Positions 24,470-36,800 of a stretch of DNA of 64,000 nt are shown in pieces (within the stretch, counting starts at the first letter, position 1; every line of letters starts with the position of its first letter). Position numbers and translations under genes: made by a program. This stretch comes from Lucifuga dentata. Taxonomy: Eukaryota > Chordata > Actinopteri > Ophidiiformes > Bythitidae. The notes under the pieces were generated by a model. That model did no database searches. It had not been told where the DNA came from and was given only the letters and a program-made list of their open reading frames with translations. Location of the stretch: positions 1 through 64,000 of the forward strand of contig VXCM01003488.1 in NCBI GenBank assembly GCA_014773175.1, read 5' to 3'.

Positions 24470-25906
24470 TTTAGAATTTGCCATGATCCAAAGAAAACGT
24501 TGTTGTAGAGTCAAAATAGCCTTCATTTCATTTCAGGTTAAATTACAGTTAAATACTGAATTAATATGAGTGTTTTCATTGAAATACAAATTTTATCTGG
24601 GACGTAGTAAAGACATATTGACTACTCTAATTATTACTCTGGCATGAAATTTGGTTTAGAAGGAAGTTGACACTTACAACTTGGTTCTGCTAGTTGTATT
24701 TTTTAAAAAACAACTTCACACAGCAATTATAAAGCTCATTTCTGTGCTCACATTGTTGCTATAGTTTTATTTTAGCATCATCAGATTATCCTGCTGCCTG
24801 ACAAACCAGCTAACAAACCAAAACATGTGTGTGTAGGTTATTTGTATCGACTCAAACTCCAAGTCAGAGACAAAATTTGTGAGGAACCGCAGCACCTTCT
24901 TCAATTAACACATAATATGAGCTCTGCAGAATATGTTAATTGCATCCCTTGTGTCCACACACACACACACACCAGCACACCATGTGCAACTTAAAAGCCA
25001 CACTTGAAGTCACTGCTGCTTGAAGCTGCTCCAGAATCCTCCACAGACAGGAAGAGCAATATAAGCAATATAAAGAGAGAAGAATCAATTAGCTTCCTTA
25101 ATTAGGCTAATTTGAGCCAAGTTTGTTAGGCTGATTTACCTCTTTGGCTGATGAAACATGAGCAGCGGTGCACAGTGATTTGTGTGCGCTAATTGCGGTT
25201 GTTGTTCCAATGCAGAGTTGCGCGGATTCCTCCTTTACAGAGGTGACATACCATATTTTCATGTCTGTTTCTCAACATAATCACAGTGCTGCAGTTATAA
25301 CGGAATATAGTTTTGTGTTTTAGATAATGAGAACGAGCAACAGCTATTTCATCACTTTTTAAAAGTTTTAAAACTTAAGAGATTAGAGGTTTTATAGCTA
25401 TAAGACTAAAATAAAAAGTATGATCTGCTGTCAGTACAAATGTGTAACCATACATATGCACACCAGTTAAATCTGTGACACTAAACACACACACACCAGG
25501 AAAACAAGTGTGCCTGGGGAAGCATCAGCATGTGAACGCGACGTAAATTATCTGCACAGATTGCTTTTCTGGAGTTAATCATCTCCTTTTATGTTATTCG
25601 TTTGTCAGTGGTTATTGTTTGTCATGGTAATGCGGTCGCCGCGCGGTATGAAGTGGAATGTAAATTTTGTTTGGGCAACTCATCATTATGCACACAAAAA
25701 AAAAAAGGGGNAAAGGGTGGGGGTGGGGAGGGTGGCCACACCGCAGGATTTACATTTACAATTACAGTCATGATACAATCATCTCTCATCATAATTCCTC
25801 TGGCGGGGATGTCAGCTCGGATAGAGAACAGCCTTTCCGCGCTGCATACCAAACAGCTGCTCGGCCGGCCTGCCGCCACGCTTTAGACCGTGATTTACAC
25901 CACGCA

Positions 25907-25908
<2 letters not shown>
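24470..25908. other. Intronic stretch without recognisable gene or element
   Basis: AT-rich sequence with short CA tracts, and a G-rich quadruplex-type motif at 25715-25732. Confidence 0.5.
25715..25732 (+). other. Potential G-quadruplex motif
   Basis: Four G runs (3, 5, 4 and 3 bases) separated by single-base loops T, T and A. An A-run, a G-run and an N at 25711 lie just upstream, so the assembly is weak at this point. Confidence 0.75.

Positions 25909-25952
<44 letters not shown>
25909..25952. repeat. (CT)n microsatellite
   Basis: Pure CT for about 44 bases, ending 27 bases before the hAT target duplication. Confidence 0.95.
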
Positions 25953-25954
<2 letters not shown>

Positions 25955-26177
25955 GTGTCTCTCAGGTTCTGTGTATACCTCTAATGCAGTCATCCTCAAA
26001 GTCCAGATCCGAACCAAACCACAGCTGTCTCTGGAGTTTGAGCAAATTCTACTTTTCACATGTATTATTTTATTATCTCTGATACATCGCTGCAATGCAA
26101 TGAGTCAAAATTCTCCTCTTTCTGCACAAGCAGCGCTCCGAATGTCTGACTGCTCCACTGTCTGTGTGAGATTAAAA

Positions 26178-26510
26178 GCGTTCCATCCAACTGTTTAAAA
26201 TGACTTAACATTAAACGACTAAAAAAGTGGATGGAAATGCTGCAAAGTCGTTTTAAGTCCATAAAGTTAAGACGCTAAGCAGAGGCGGTTTAGCGGACGA
26301 GTCGACTCAAGTAGAAACAACTTAAGTGGATGGAAACGGGTTCGTCGTTTAAATTGAGATTGAGTTTAAATTCAGATTTTATAACATTTAAATGTAGAAG
26401 TCAGAAATGAATGAAATGGTCACAGCCTGTGAATGAAACGCAACTTAAGTCGCTTTTTCTTGAGTTAATTAAGTCGTTTTTAAAAAATGACTTTAGTTGG
26501 ATGGAAATGC
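26178..26510. mobile_element. MITE nested in the hAT element
   Basis: The left end GCGTTCCATCCAACTG and the right end GTTGGATGGAAATGC are inverted repeats (consensus GCRTTTCCATCCAACT). The sister hAT copy reads TGTGTGAAAATGTCTACTC without interruption at 12596-12614, giving the empty site. The interior has many repeated GTCGTTTTAAGT or AACTTAAGT words in both orientations. A few junction bases are unassigned, so the target duplication is not certain. Confidence 0.78.
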
Positions 26511-26699
26511 AGCAAATGTCTGCTCTGCTTTGGTTTGGTCCGGTCACATTCAGCATCCCGTCATCTCCATGACAACGATGGGTTGACACGGCATCGGACT
26601 CATTGGGAGTTGATAGAGTAGCTAGTTTTGCCAGCAGTTTAGCTAGTAGCCTAGATTTCGAACATGAACTAATCTAAAATGGCATGTTCAAAGATGGAC

Positions 26700-27012
26700 A
26701 GTAGAAGAAAAGTCGACAGTGAAAATCAGCAATTCAAAGAAATGGATTGAAAAATAGGCGTTCATCCTCCCTCCCAAACCGATGTGCCTATGCCAAGAAA
26801 CTGAAGCTCTTGTGAAAAGCGGTAATTTGAAACACCGCTATGAAACAAAACACAGTTATTCTGAAGCCTTTCCTCAAAATGTAGATCCACTTCTCTCACT
26901 GACACAATCTCCAACCGTTCTGGACTTACTTGATTCTTGGGATGGTTTGATTCACTATTGGTGGGTGTGTGAAGCGGTTGGAGGATGCAGAAAACAAACA
27001 GGGAAATGGTGA
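26700..27012 (+). pseudogene. Decayed hAT transposase N-terminus (BED zinc finger)
   Basis: The frame from 26782 reads MCLCQETEALVKSGNLKHRY followed by ETKH. This resembles the BED finger of fish hAT and domesticated hAT proteins (SCAND3/ZBED/GTF2IRD2-like), with a C-x-C where C-x2-C is normal (one codon lost) and the H-x4-H at the end. Upstream, 26692-26745 (GATGGACAGTAGAAG...) matches the usual start region but is out of frame and has a stop. After about residue 35 the frame is no longer recognisable. It cannot encode an active transposase. Confidence 0.65.
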
Positions 27013-27132
27013 TTTGTAGATCCTATTATAATTGTTTCAAAGCTTGACTGACCTTAATAAATGGGCCTTTGTTTTATTGAAAATTTCTTTGTGGACCTTT
27101 AAGATTTGTATTTGACTAGCCCTGCTCGAATG

Positions 27133-28185
27133 TTTAATGTCTATCTGCTGTAAATTCTTGCTGCTCGTCTCACAGAACACAAAACACACACACACGTTCG
27201 ACCCGGCCACTTTTTTTTTTGCTCGCCCATTGTTTAAGACGCATGCAGAGGTCAGTTCTACTGTATGTCTGAATAGATTGATTTCTGGCTTATGTAGAAT
27301 TCTGTCTTTCATGTTTATCTTCTGTGTGAATAATGACGGTTAGAATCACGAAACAGTCTGTCCTACTGCATAAAGTCACACACACACGTTTACACTCACA
27401 TGTAAGGCTAGATTATAGCATGAACACATATATACAGTAAATTAAGCTCTAAATATCATCAATCATCAATTAGAACAACGGACCATACCATTATTTTCGG
27501 ATGGTTTAGTCCGTTAGTAAAGACAAAAGAGCAAAAGCTCAAAGTGCTTTGTACGTAGAACAGGCAGCAAAGACGACTCAGGCACCTTTGACACCTTCCA
27601 CAGAAATGCAATCTCTATATCTGCATATATTATGCGCCAACGTCAGATTTCAAGCCTTCTGGTGTCTGGATTCAGTTCCATAGTGATCAGATCTCAGCAG
27701 GTTATGTTATTAAAGCCTGTGTTTATTGACTTCATCGACAAGCCTAGAACTAATAAATGAATAACTAAATAGCTAAAAACATTTTTTTTAAAATGGGCTT
27801 CATCCTTGTTCCAGGCACATACACACTCATTTACCCAAGTTGCATCTCCCGATTCAAAATAACTTTATGAACAAGAGCGGAGAGAGCAGAGATTAAGATC
27901 TGATTACAGCATGAGCTGATAATGCGTCAGGATGCAGATCACTTTTCAGTGCAAGGTGTGAATGGGGTTCTACTTACAGATGAGCTTCACTATATCAAGA
28001 AACACACACACACACACATTTTATTATTATTAACATGTATATTACAACCAATCAGATTAGTTTTTACATTTTTAGAGGCATTGTTCCAACATTAAAGGCA
28101 GAGTTTTCCATTCATTTCAGTTTTTATTAAAAATTAAACTTGCATATTTGTTACAGTATCTCTAAAAATAGCTTCAAGTGTAAGT
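27133..28185. other. Intronic stretch without recognisable gene or element
   Basis: AT-rich sequence with short CA tracts at about 27185, 27377 and 28003-28017. Nothing else identified. Confidence 0.5.
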
Positions 28186-28189
28186 TTAA

Positions 28190-28712
28190 AGGACCATACC
28201 ATCTATTTTGCATGTTTGAGCCTAATATATTCAATTTTTATACATGTTATGTTACTGACAGTCATTTCCCAAAGCATAAAACTGTATTTCAGCTTTCCTG
28301 ATATTTTGCAAAATCTCTTAATCTTTCAAAATCAAACATTCAAGCGATACACCCACCTTAAAGTAATAATAATAACTTTGTTTGTATAGCACCTTTCTAA
28401 ACAGAGTTACAAAGTGCTTAATATATCTGAGTTTAGCTCACAATGAAATGACAAATTGCGTAACTTCTAAAAAAAACCTGAATACACGTCTTTTTGGTGA
28501 TGATGGATTACCTATCCCAAGAACGTTTCAAGTATCAACAAGTTGATTTTAATAGCAGAATGAACTGAAACCAATGGAGGTCTGGAAGGTAGGAAAAACA
28601 TTTTTAATTCACCATTCCAGTAGTATGCTTTGGGAAATGATTGTCAGTAACCTTACATGTATGAAAATTGAATATATTAGGCTCAAACATGCAAAATAGC
28701 CAGTATGGTCCT
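28190..28712 (+). mobile_element. TTAA element copy with foreign middle segment
   Basis: Both inverted repeats are complete and TTAA flanks both sides (28186-28189 and 28713-28716). Plus orientation. The usual middle, which contains the internal GGTCCTTTAA motif, is replaced by about 95 bp (28366-28460) that starts with AATAATAATAACTTTGTTTG and includes TACAAAGTGCTT, a phrase common at fish retroelement ends. Confidence 0.87.
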
Positions 28713-31620
28713 TTAATTCTTGCTGGATTTGGTGTCTGTCAAACATCGTGTCTCAGCTGAACTGTCCTTGAATAAAACTTAATACATGTAGTAGGTTTTT
28801 GTCTCAATAACTCAGTTTTTCTTAGCTTATAAAGCAGCTATGGGCTCTTTACCATATCAAACAGTCGTGGGTTCCCTGAATGCAGCATTTAGCTCTGTGC
28901 TTCACTGTTAATCCTATCACGACTACCAGGGAAAGGAACTCATAATTTTGTAGTATTTCTCCAGCTCTCTGGAAGTTTTTAATATTCCTTTAAGCCCTCG
29001 GGGCGTGTTGTGACCCTCAGTCCCGCTGAAAGAAGGTATAGCAAATTATGTCATTTTTGCACTATATTTCTTTTCTTACATCCATGAAAAACTTGGAAGC
29101 TTAAGAAGTTTTTATTTGACTGCAGCCTCTTACCTGCGTTGGAAGAAGTTACGACCCTCCTGGTGTAGTGATTAAATCTGCCTGAGGCGAGACAAACGCA
29201 CACTTTTACACACCCAAATTCAGATGTTTTACTGACTTCGCCTCAGTCACTTCAGCGAAGTTAATCTAATATTGTTCGCACCAGATTGCTGTTCTTTAAT
29301 TATACCAGCCCATGTGTTATTCGGAATTTATTTGGCAGAAATAAATCTCACCGCCTCACTAAGTGTGATGCAGAGAAAGCCAAAGGGCATTATTATCAAA
29401 ACCTGGCAAAGTATTTTCATATTCAGGATGATGATTTGTTAGGGGAAGTAGCAAACATGTTTGTGTGTGAATTTACAGAAAAATACATGCCAAGTACACG
29501 TTTGTCTTTACAGACTCAATTAACCGTAAAAGAAGCTCTGCAGGCTGAAAATACATAATTCCAAGAGTGATGTAGAAAGAGTGGAATGAACCTTGGAGAG
29601 TTTCTGACGGACATAAACCTCCGTGGATACAGCTTGATGTCTTTCACTCAGGTTTACTGATTGTTAAATGAAAAAAATCTGACACTCTTTACATCTTTGA
29701 CATCTTTTTTTTTTTCTTTTCCCGATTTCTCTCTCGCAAGCGCTTCTCGATTTTAATCCAATCCGACCCGGGGAGTGTAGGGATTCAGCGTAAAAAAAAC
29801 AAAGATATCATCAGATGAGAATGAAAGTAGTACACTATGAAACATAAAAACAGCTGAGCCTTTCTGTGCGGCAGCGTGAAATAATGTAAGAAGTTCAAAC
29901 TCGTTATTCTGATCCATACTGAGCTTGACGCTGCACATCATAGCTAATACGCATCCTGTATATCCACGATAAACAAATGCATGCTTCCCATGAATCCCTG
30001 AGATAATAGACTCATGCATTTGCTGTCACCTTTTTTGCTTTATCTCACTTTTATGGTCAAGAACTTCTTTATTTCACCTCCAATGGCACCAGATCTTTCT
30101 TTATTCAAGACTTGCTACAGTGATTTCATGCTCAGAAATTTCCCATGCGGTCTCACTTTCATCTGTATTCAACGTGTTCTCACAGATAATTTGTCTTTGT
30201 CGTATTGAAGCGTCGCCTCGCCCTGTTGATCTTATCAGGGAAGATAGAGCACAAATCCGGCAAAAGCAGCTTTATTTTAATGTCGCAGGTATTAGATTTG
30301 CTGAAGAGCGAATATTGAAATGGGCTTGAACTTGGCACATTTAACGGGCTTCGCATCCGTTCTGCTTGTGGTGCAGATCTCGGTTGGGGAAATGAGTCTC
30401 CCTCNGCAAGACCAGATGCTAGTCCAGCAGTCTTACTTTCAGTTTCTCAAAGCCGTCTTATTCTCCAGTCACACTTCTGCTGAATCTGGTCTGAAAAGAC
30501 TTTTATGCTAATGCAAGCAGTTCGGGAGGGGGGGGAAGGGAATGGCACTGACAAGGGATCAGGATCCATCCCACAGACATCTTGTACTGGTACCATGTAG
30601 AACAAAGCTCCTCGCCTCATTTGAGGCTTAAGCTGTTTCATTTTATGTCCAAAATGCTTCTCTTAAGAGCTAATTACACACGAGCTGCCTGAAAGGAACA
30701 ACGCATGCATATAGAAACAAGAATATGTACTCTCACCTTCCAGTCTTATCTTCTCTCTGATATTTTGCTGCTCCTAATGGGACCTACAGTATATTCTCAA
30801 TGAAGCCTTAGAATGTGTTATTTCTCTGTGCTGCTGGTGGGATACCAGACGCAGAGCGCCGCTTGAAGAAAAATGTAATTAATTTCCTGCCCTAGTTCTT
30901 GTCCAAACGCACGCTGTCATAAGGCCTGCAGGTCTGGACATGTTGTAGTGAGTAAATTATCGTAGCAATTTTCTGCAAATATCAAGGGGGTGTCAGGAGG
31001 AGATGTTCCTGTGTAAACAAGGCATTTATATCACAGATCCAGCCCCTAATTTTAAACTCAATTAATCACTTTACCTAGCGTCGCAGCTCCGGGAATGCTC
31101 TGGGTTTTCAGAAATTACACCAGGCTTCCCAGGTTTTCCCAGGCTTTGAGCGAGCCTGGCAAATCGCAAGGTCAACTTCATTAAACATGAGCAAACTCAA
31201 GGGAGAGAGCGCGTAAAACTCCGACCAGGAGCGGCGTGAAAGCCGAGCCATCGGATGACCGAATCTCTGCCCGGCAGCTGGCTGCTCGCTCCCCGGCCAA
31301 TTAGCCCGGACAGTTGAGATGCTTTCAGTCCCGGCGATAAGGTGCTGTCCTGCTCATCGTCCTCCTTAATCAGCTTCTTCGTGAGCATCAGTCTTCAGAT
31401 TAAGGCTCTATCGGCCCCCTTGCAGAGGAAGGGCCTGCTCACTCGTCGCCAGTCCCGCCTCTTAACAGAAGAGGCAGCGGTGTGTGTGAGCGGCGGGGGG
31501 ACATGGGCTGGCGAGATAAGATGCACCGAGTGTCGGTGAAAGAGGGATGGAGGCGAGGGAGGGAGGAGAGGCGAGGGATACAGGAATCAAACGTGGTCAG
31601 TGACTTATAGGTGTGTGCTT

Positions 31621-31621
<1 letters not shown>

Positions 31622-31654
<33 letters not shown>
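31622..31654. repeat. (TG)n microsatellite
   Basis: Pure TG for about 33 bases. Confidence 0.95.
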
Positions 31655-31655
<1 letters not shown>

Positions 31656-32066
31656 ATTATGTTTCATACCAATTACTGTCTCGTCTTTTCAGCATACTGT
31701 AGATCAAATACGTCACATTATACTACATCCATATTTTTGGCCTGCCAGCAGACAGGAAATTGTATTTCCTGAGGTCTTCAGTGGTCCATTTATGATTACA
31801 CCCAGGTATGAATACACAATCCCTGAACACACACACACAACACACACACCAAAGTGTCAGGCTGGGCTCTTTGTTCAGTAGAAGAGACTATATCTGATGC
31901 CCTGCCACATTCAAGGCAGATTTGCAAAGGTACATTGCGTTTAATCCCACCGTAGATTTTGTTGCCCTCAGAACACTGGATATCAGGAAAGGAAAAAAAA
32001 TCTGTCAGTCGTTTCTCTTACTTGAGTTCCATTTACTTTGCAGGTGTCTTACAAGAGCCCTTCAGA

Positions 32067-32090
32067 GAGGGAGGGAGGGAGGGAGGGAGA
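32067..32090. repeat. (GGGA)n tract
   Basis: Five or so tandem GGGA units. Confidence 0.88.
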
Positions 32091-32300
32091 GTTGTTTCAG
32101 GTCTGGTTGAGCCTTGATATTCCTCTTGTTGCTATAAACAGAGGGATTACAGCCCATCGCCTTTTGAAAAAGCTTCTCTCTCAGTAATGTCCACACCACT
32201 GAGCTGTTATGCCAACATGCTGCTGACAGCTTCAACCAGCACTCTGACTGCACCAGCAGGAGAAGGTCCTTCTACCGCCTGCATATGAAACACCCGTTCA

Positions 32301-32498
32301 GCCAAAATAAATAAATAAAAGAATAAATAAATAAATGTGGAAATATAAAGACAATTAAACAAAAGAATAAGTCAATGTGTAAATATAAAGTCATTAAAAA
32401 TATATAAAAGAATAATGATGAGCATTTTTATTTACTTTAACATTTATTTGTTCATTTATTTCTGGATATATTTATTTATTCATTTATTTGTGTGTGCG

Positions 32499-32536
<38 letters not shown>

Positions 32537-32723
32537 TATATAAAACTATGTAAAAATAAATAAATAGAAAAATTTAATTATATATATATAGAAATAAATA
32601 CAGAAATAAATGAACAAATAAATGTGGGAAAAAAATAAAAATGCTTATAATTATTCTTTTGTGTATTTTTTAAGTTGGCTTTATATTTCCACATTTATTT
32701 ATTTATTCTTTTATTTATTTGGC
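32301..32723. repeat. AT-rich foldback element with ~200-bp arms
   Basis: The left arm (GCCAAAATAAATAAATAAAA, then AATGTGGAAATATAAAG, then GAGCATTTTTATTTACTTT and TTTGTTCATTTATTTCTG) is mirrored in reverse complement on the right (CAGAAATAAATGAACAAA, then AAAATAAAAATGCTT, CTTTATATTTCCACATT, TTTATTTATTTGGC). A (AT)n core lies near 32500-32535. Arms differ by small indels. No coding potential. It behaves like a foldback or very long TIR miniature element. Confidence 0.85.
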
Positions 32724-33754
32724 ACAATGGTATTCCATACCTGCAGAGACTTGCGTCCTTCTGTTTCACAGGACATCAAGGCTACTTGATTAGTTTCGCC
32801 GTTTGGTTGCACAGAATTGCAGGTCGTAAGGTCTCCTGCTGTGACATTGCAAGTATTTGATGAAGAACTGTTAAGGGAGGCTGTGAAGCATTTCCTTTGT
32901 TCAACGGCAGAAACTCAGTCAGCAGAGGTTGAAGGTGAAACTTCCTTTCCATTTCAAATTAAACATTAGCATTTGTCCTTCCTTTAGACGCTGCGATTTG
33001 GTTCCATTTTGTGTGACTTCTACAGATCAAACCTCGCCGTCAATGTCACATTTCCATTATGCAGCAGCTGAGCTCTGCTTGTTGGTTTGGTGGAACTGAT
33101 TGTTTTTTGATGACAGTTGAGAAGGTGACTTATATATTTAGTCGACGCTTAACATTGATGCTAAGTTAGGTCATTGGAAATGTGTTAGTGCGTGTGCGCA
33201 TGAAAGTGTGTATCTGTGTTTCGTGTTTGAATTTGTCTGTACTGTAGGCACAAGCTAACACTGCCTAGAGCATCTGAACCTTTAAATGATCATGGACACC
33301 ATAGCCTGTGGGTGCGTGTGTGTAACGTCCCTGCTTTCAATTTTAATGTTTTCCCCTGTGTGTTTAGGCTGATGGCTGGCTTGGAAAAGGCCCAATTTGG
33401 GGGGAACGTGCATAAGTAAAAAGGAATTAGCATATGCAATAGCACAAGGTTAATATGTGGCACTGAAACGCCAGCAGGAGCTGACACACGGTGTTAAAAG
33501 TTAGTCTGTGCCTGCAGACAAAATGAACCCCCAATGCGGGCAAAGCATTTGTCTTTAGAGCTAAAGGGCTGTTCAGCAGCGTGGACCTAAAATATATGGG
33601 ATGATCAACTTGAATTTGTGTGGAATTTTCCTTTCCAGGCTAGTTTTATGTAGCAACACTCCTGGGACAGGACCCAGACTCGTAGAAAACAGCAGCATCT
33701 CAGCTGAGTGGTTATCCATCACGCTTCAGTCTATCTCCACAGGGGGAAACTGGT

Positions 33755-33801
<47 letters not shown>

Positions 33802-36800
33802 CCCGTTTGTTTGCTACGAGTGCCACCTCTGAGAATATCCTCGCCAGTGTTCTACTGTGACTAAATTGGCTGCAGGAAACACTTTTTGGATGGAGTGCGA
33901 GCGTGCCCATTAGCAAGGAAAGCAGGTGCGCTGTTTTTGCTCAAATCCCAGAATTTATTCCACGGTCATCAGGCCCAGAGGAATAAATTGTTATTTGGCC
34001 TCGTTTCATTTTGAACAGAGTGAAATCGTACGGAAAGGGGAACAGAGGTGAGCGAACTGGGAATTTGCAAAGTCACCCCCCCTTCTGTCATTTGTTTGCA
34101 TCCGCTGAGGTTTGGATTGTGATATGAAGGAGCCATTTGAGTAACGGAGCTCATTTTTATTAAGAGTGTGAACATTTACTTCACCGTGTACGTCTGTGTT
34201 TGTGTGGTCGCTCTGAGCTGACCGTCAACCGAATGAGGCAGTTATTAACGTCGACGCTCGGCTGCGTGCGTCCGTACAGCTGTGACGGAAAGGCTTGTAC
34301 GTGCACCGTGACAACACACATGTACAATGAATGGAAGGAAAGCACCAATTATGGCCACAAGTCTCCAAAGTGGCTTTTAGAGCCCAGACATGGATATATG
34401 TTAAAACTCGGATGCATACACACACATGTAGCCACACTCACACATCTACATGCACAGTGTGTTTCCTTTTCAGCTCTTTGATTACTTTGTGGATGCAGTG
34501 ATTGTGAGGCCTCCCCTTGATTAGCTCAGTTTATTCCCCAGCCATGTCAGAGGGCCATTTAGGGAAGTTTTTGCAGACTCTTTCCATTTATCAAGATGGG
34601 AGGCAGACATGATGTGAATCTTAAAATGCCCTTGCAGCAGAATACAAACAAGTGTGTGTAGGCACAATCTGTCTCGCAGTGCATGCACACACACACTCCT
34701 TTTTTTAAGGAGGGAGACAGAACAATGAAGTCTTTTGCAATGATGTGTGATCATCATATCGCCTTTATTCCATGCGTTGATTTGCTCGCTGAGCATTTCA
34801 TTATGGATGTGGAGTCAGCGTCCAAACGCTGAACTCCTTCACTTAGTCGTCTTCTCTGGCTGCAGATTCAGCAAGAAGAAATATATTACAGACATATATG
34901 TTATATGTTTGGGCGTAGTTACTTTGTCACTTTGCGTAGTCACTTTACATTGCAACTTAGGGGTTGATTTGTTCAACGATCATTGAAATATTTGGACCTG
35001 GCCTTGAAATCCTGGAGTTAAGCACCACCACAGAAAGCTTGTAATGTGAGATTCTGGGCCAGTTTATTCTCTCAAATCTCGTCCTTATCTCTGGGCTCAG
35101 CTACGATCCCCACCCAGGTATGGACAACCAAACAGACATTAGACAGCCATTGATTCCATGAGGGTGTTCAGGGTTTAAAACGTGTATGGCAGCAGATTAT
35201 AGAGCATTATACTGAGGTTAATAGCCTCTTTTCAGCAGCAGGGCATAATGTAGACTATTTCCTGTTGTATTCTCTCTGGTATAATCTGTTTACACTAACT
35301 CTCTGTTCCCTGTTTTGACAACACAGATCTGAGGGGATGAACAATGAGGGGGAACCGCGGTGAACATTAATTCTCTTTCTGAGAATGTCTTATTAGTCTC
35401 TTGAGGCTGCTCCCAGAAAACGGCTTCAAATTTATCTTGTTCTGGTCTGATGTGAAGACAATTCTTTGCCGTGACACGACGAGAGCGCTCATCAATTTTG
35501 CATTTACGTTGAAGGGCCTTCTCTTTAAAACGCCTTCCACACAAACTAGTTCCTTCTTAACCAGCGATCACTTTAACCTACCTGCATCTGTCCCACGTGG
35601 ATAGAATCCAGCAGTATGCAGCTCCTGTTTTAGTCTCTGCATCTGTTTCAAAAAGTCATTTCTGCAGCTCTCTGCACTTTCCACTCCGAAAATAGCGGAA
35701 CCGTGGCAATGTGGCAGGATTGAATCTCAGCCTACTGATTGGATTGTCCTTTGCTCTATCTCAGACTGCATTAAGCGGCAGAGGGTTTGGACATATAAAA
35801 AGGTGATGGATGCCTCCTCCTTATGTCTGGACCACTCCAAGCTGACCTCAGCAGAAGGCAGGAAAGGCAGAAAAAGAGGGATGGTGATTTACTGAGGAGA
35901 CTGGTGAAAGCAGAGGAGAGGATGAATGCCACTCAGCTGATGCAAAGCGTTGCTGCTGCTTTTCCCTCTGCCTGATGTTCAAAGGGAAGGCTGATAACAA
36001 ATGTTTTAACTCCTCATCTTCGTTTCCGGTTTGCTAATTCTCTCCTTGCCAGTTTGTCTGCCCAGTTGCAACCAATTCTTGTACCTCTGCCATTTCAGCC
36101 CGTTACGGGTCAAGCAGTGCAGCATTCCATAGGCGGGTGGTTGCATCTGCTGCAACTCTGACATCCATCTGTCCATCATAATTAAGCCGGTCGATGGACT
36201 TTCTCCAAAAAAACGTGCATTTGCGATATTCATTCTGTGCCGTGTTTGTGCCCATAATAGTTCAACCAGTTGAGAAGCAGAAAAATATTCAGGCAAACAC
36301 ACCAGAGGGGCCATTATTCCATAGTTTCACACAGCAGGATGTGTCGCGTAATCATAGTTATCAGTCAATGTGAATCTTCATCAGAAAGCTGGACTCATTA
36401 CTATGTCCTGATAGATCAACATGAAGGACAGAGCTTACAGGGTGGAAATGAACGCTCAGTTGTTTTTTAAAACCTCAGTAGTTACAGGACAGGTTTCTCG
36501 TCTCATGTTGCTTAGATTTCGTGCTTGCATCAAGCTGCTCATCAGCAATAACCAACATCATTCCTGTGTTATTTTCATGGTTCCTGAATGTTTTGGCCGT
36601 TGCCGTTTTCACCTCTTTCCCCACTGAGCCATCAGCTTCTCCTGTTTTGTTAGCACCACTTTAAACGATGCATTGGACCTTCATCTGTTTGGCGAGCAGA
36701 GATGGCAGTGTTTGTAGTGTTGCTTTCAGCTGGTTCATCTTTTCTGTTTGTAGCTTTTCCCTTTTAAAGTCTATAATGAAGATTTGAATCAACAGGAAAG

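Larger units (their letters stand above)
25987..27124 (+). mobile_element. hAT element with BED-type transposase remnant and nested MITE
   Basis: Starts CAGTCATCCTCAAAGTCCAG like the 12.3-kb element and ends with a terminus whose reverse complement is CAGGGCTAGTCAAATACAAA. The flanks CTCTAATG (25979-25986) and CTCGAATG (27125-27132) are an 8-bp target duplication with one change. It carries a decayed 5' part of a transposase gene and a 333-bp MITE. Most of the transposase gene is deleted. Confidence 0.87.
28717..32300. other. Intronic stretch without recognisable gene or element
   Basis: Mixed sequence with an N at 30405, a (TG)n tract and a GGGA tract. A 90-codon frame at 29286-29558 has no recognisable motif and no family match. 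Confidence 0.5.

Noticed and set aside
29286..29558. 90-codon frame with a fairly protein-like composition
   Set aside because: No family resemblance or motif was recognised, and no acceptor and donor pair was evident around it.
36006..36314. 102-codon minus-strand frame
   Set aside because: The composition looks protein-like, but no domain is recognisable and no retroelement ends were found around it.
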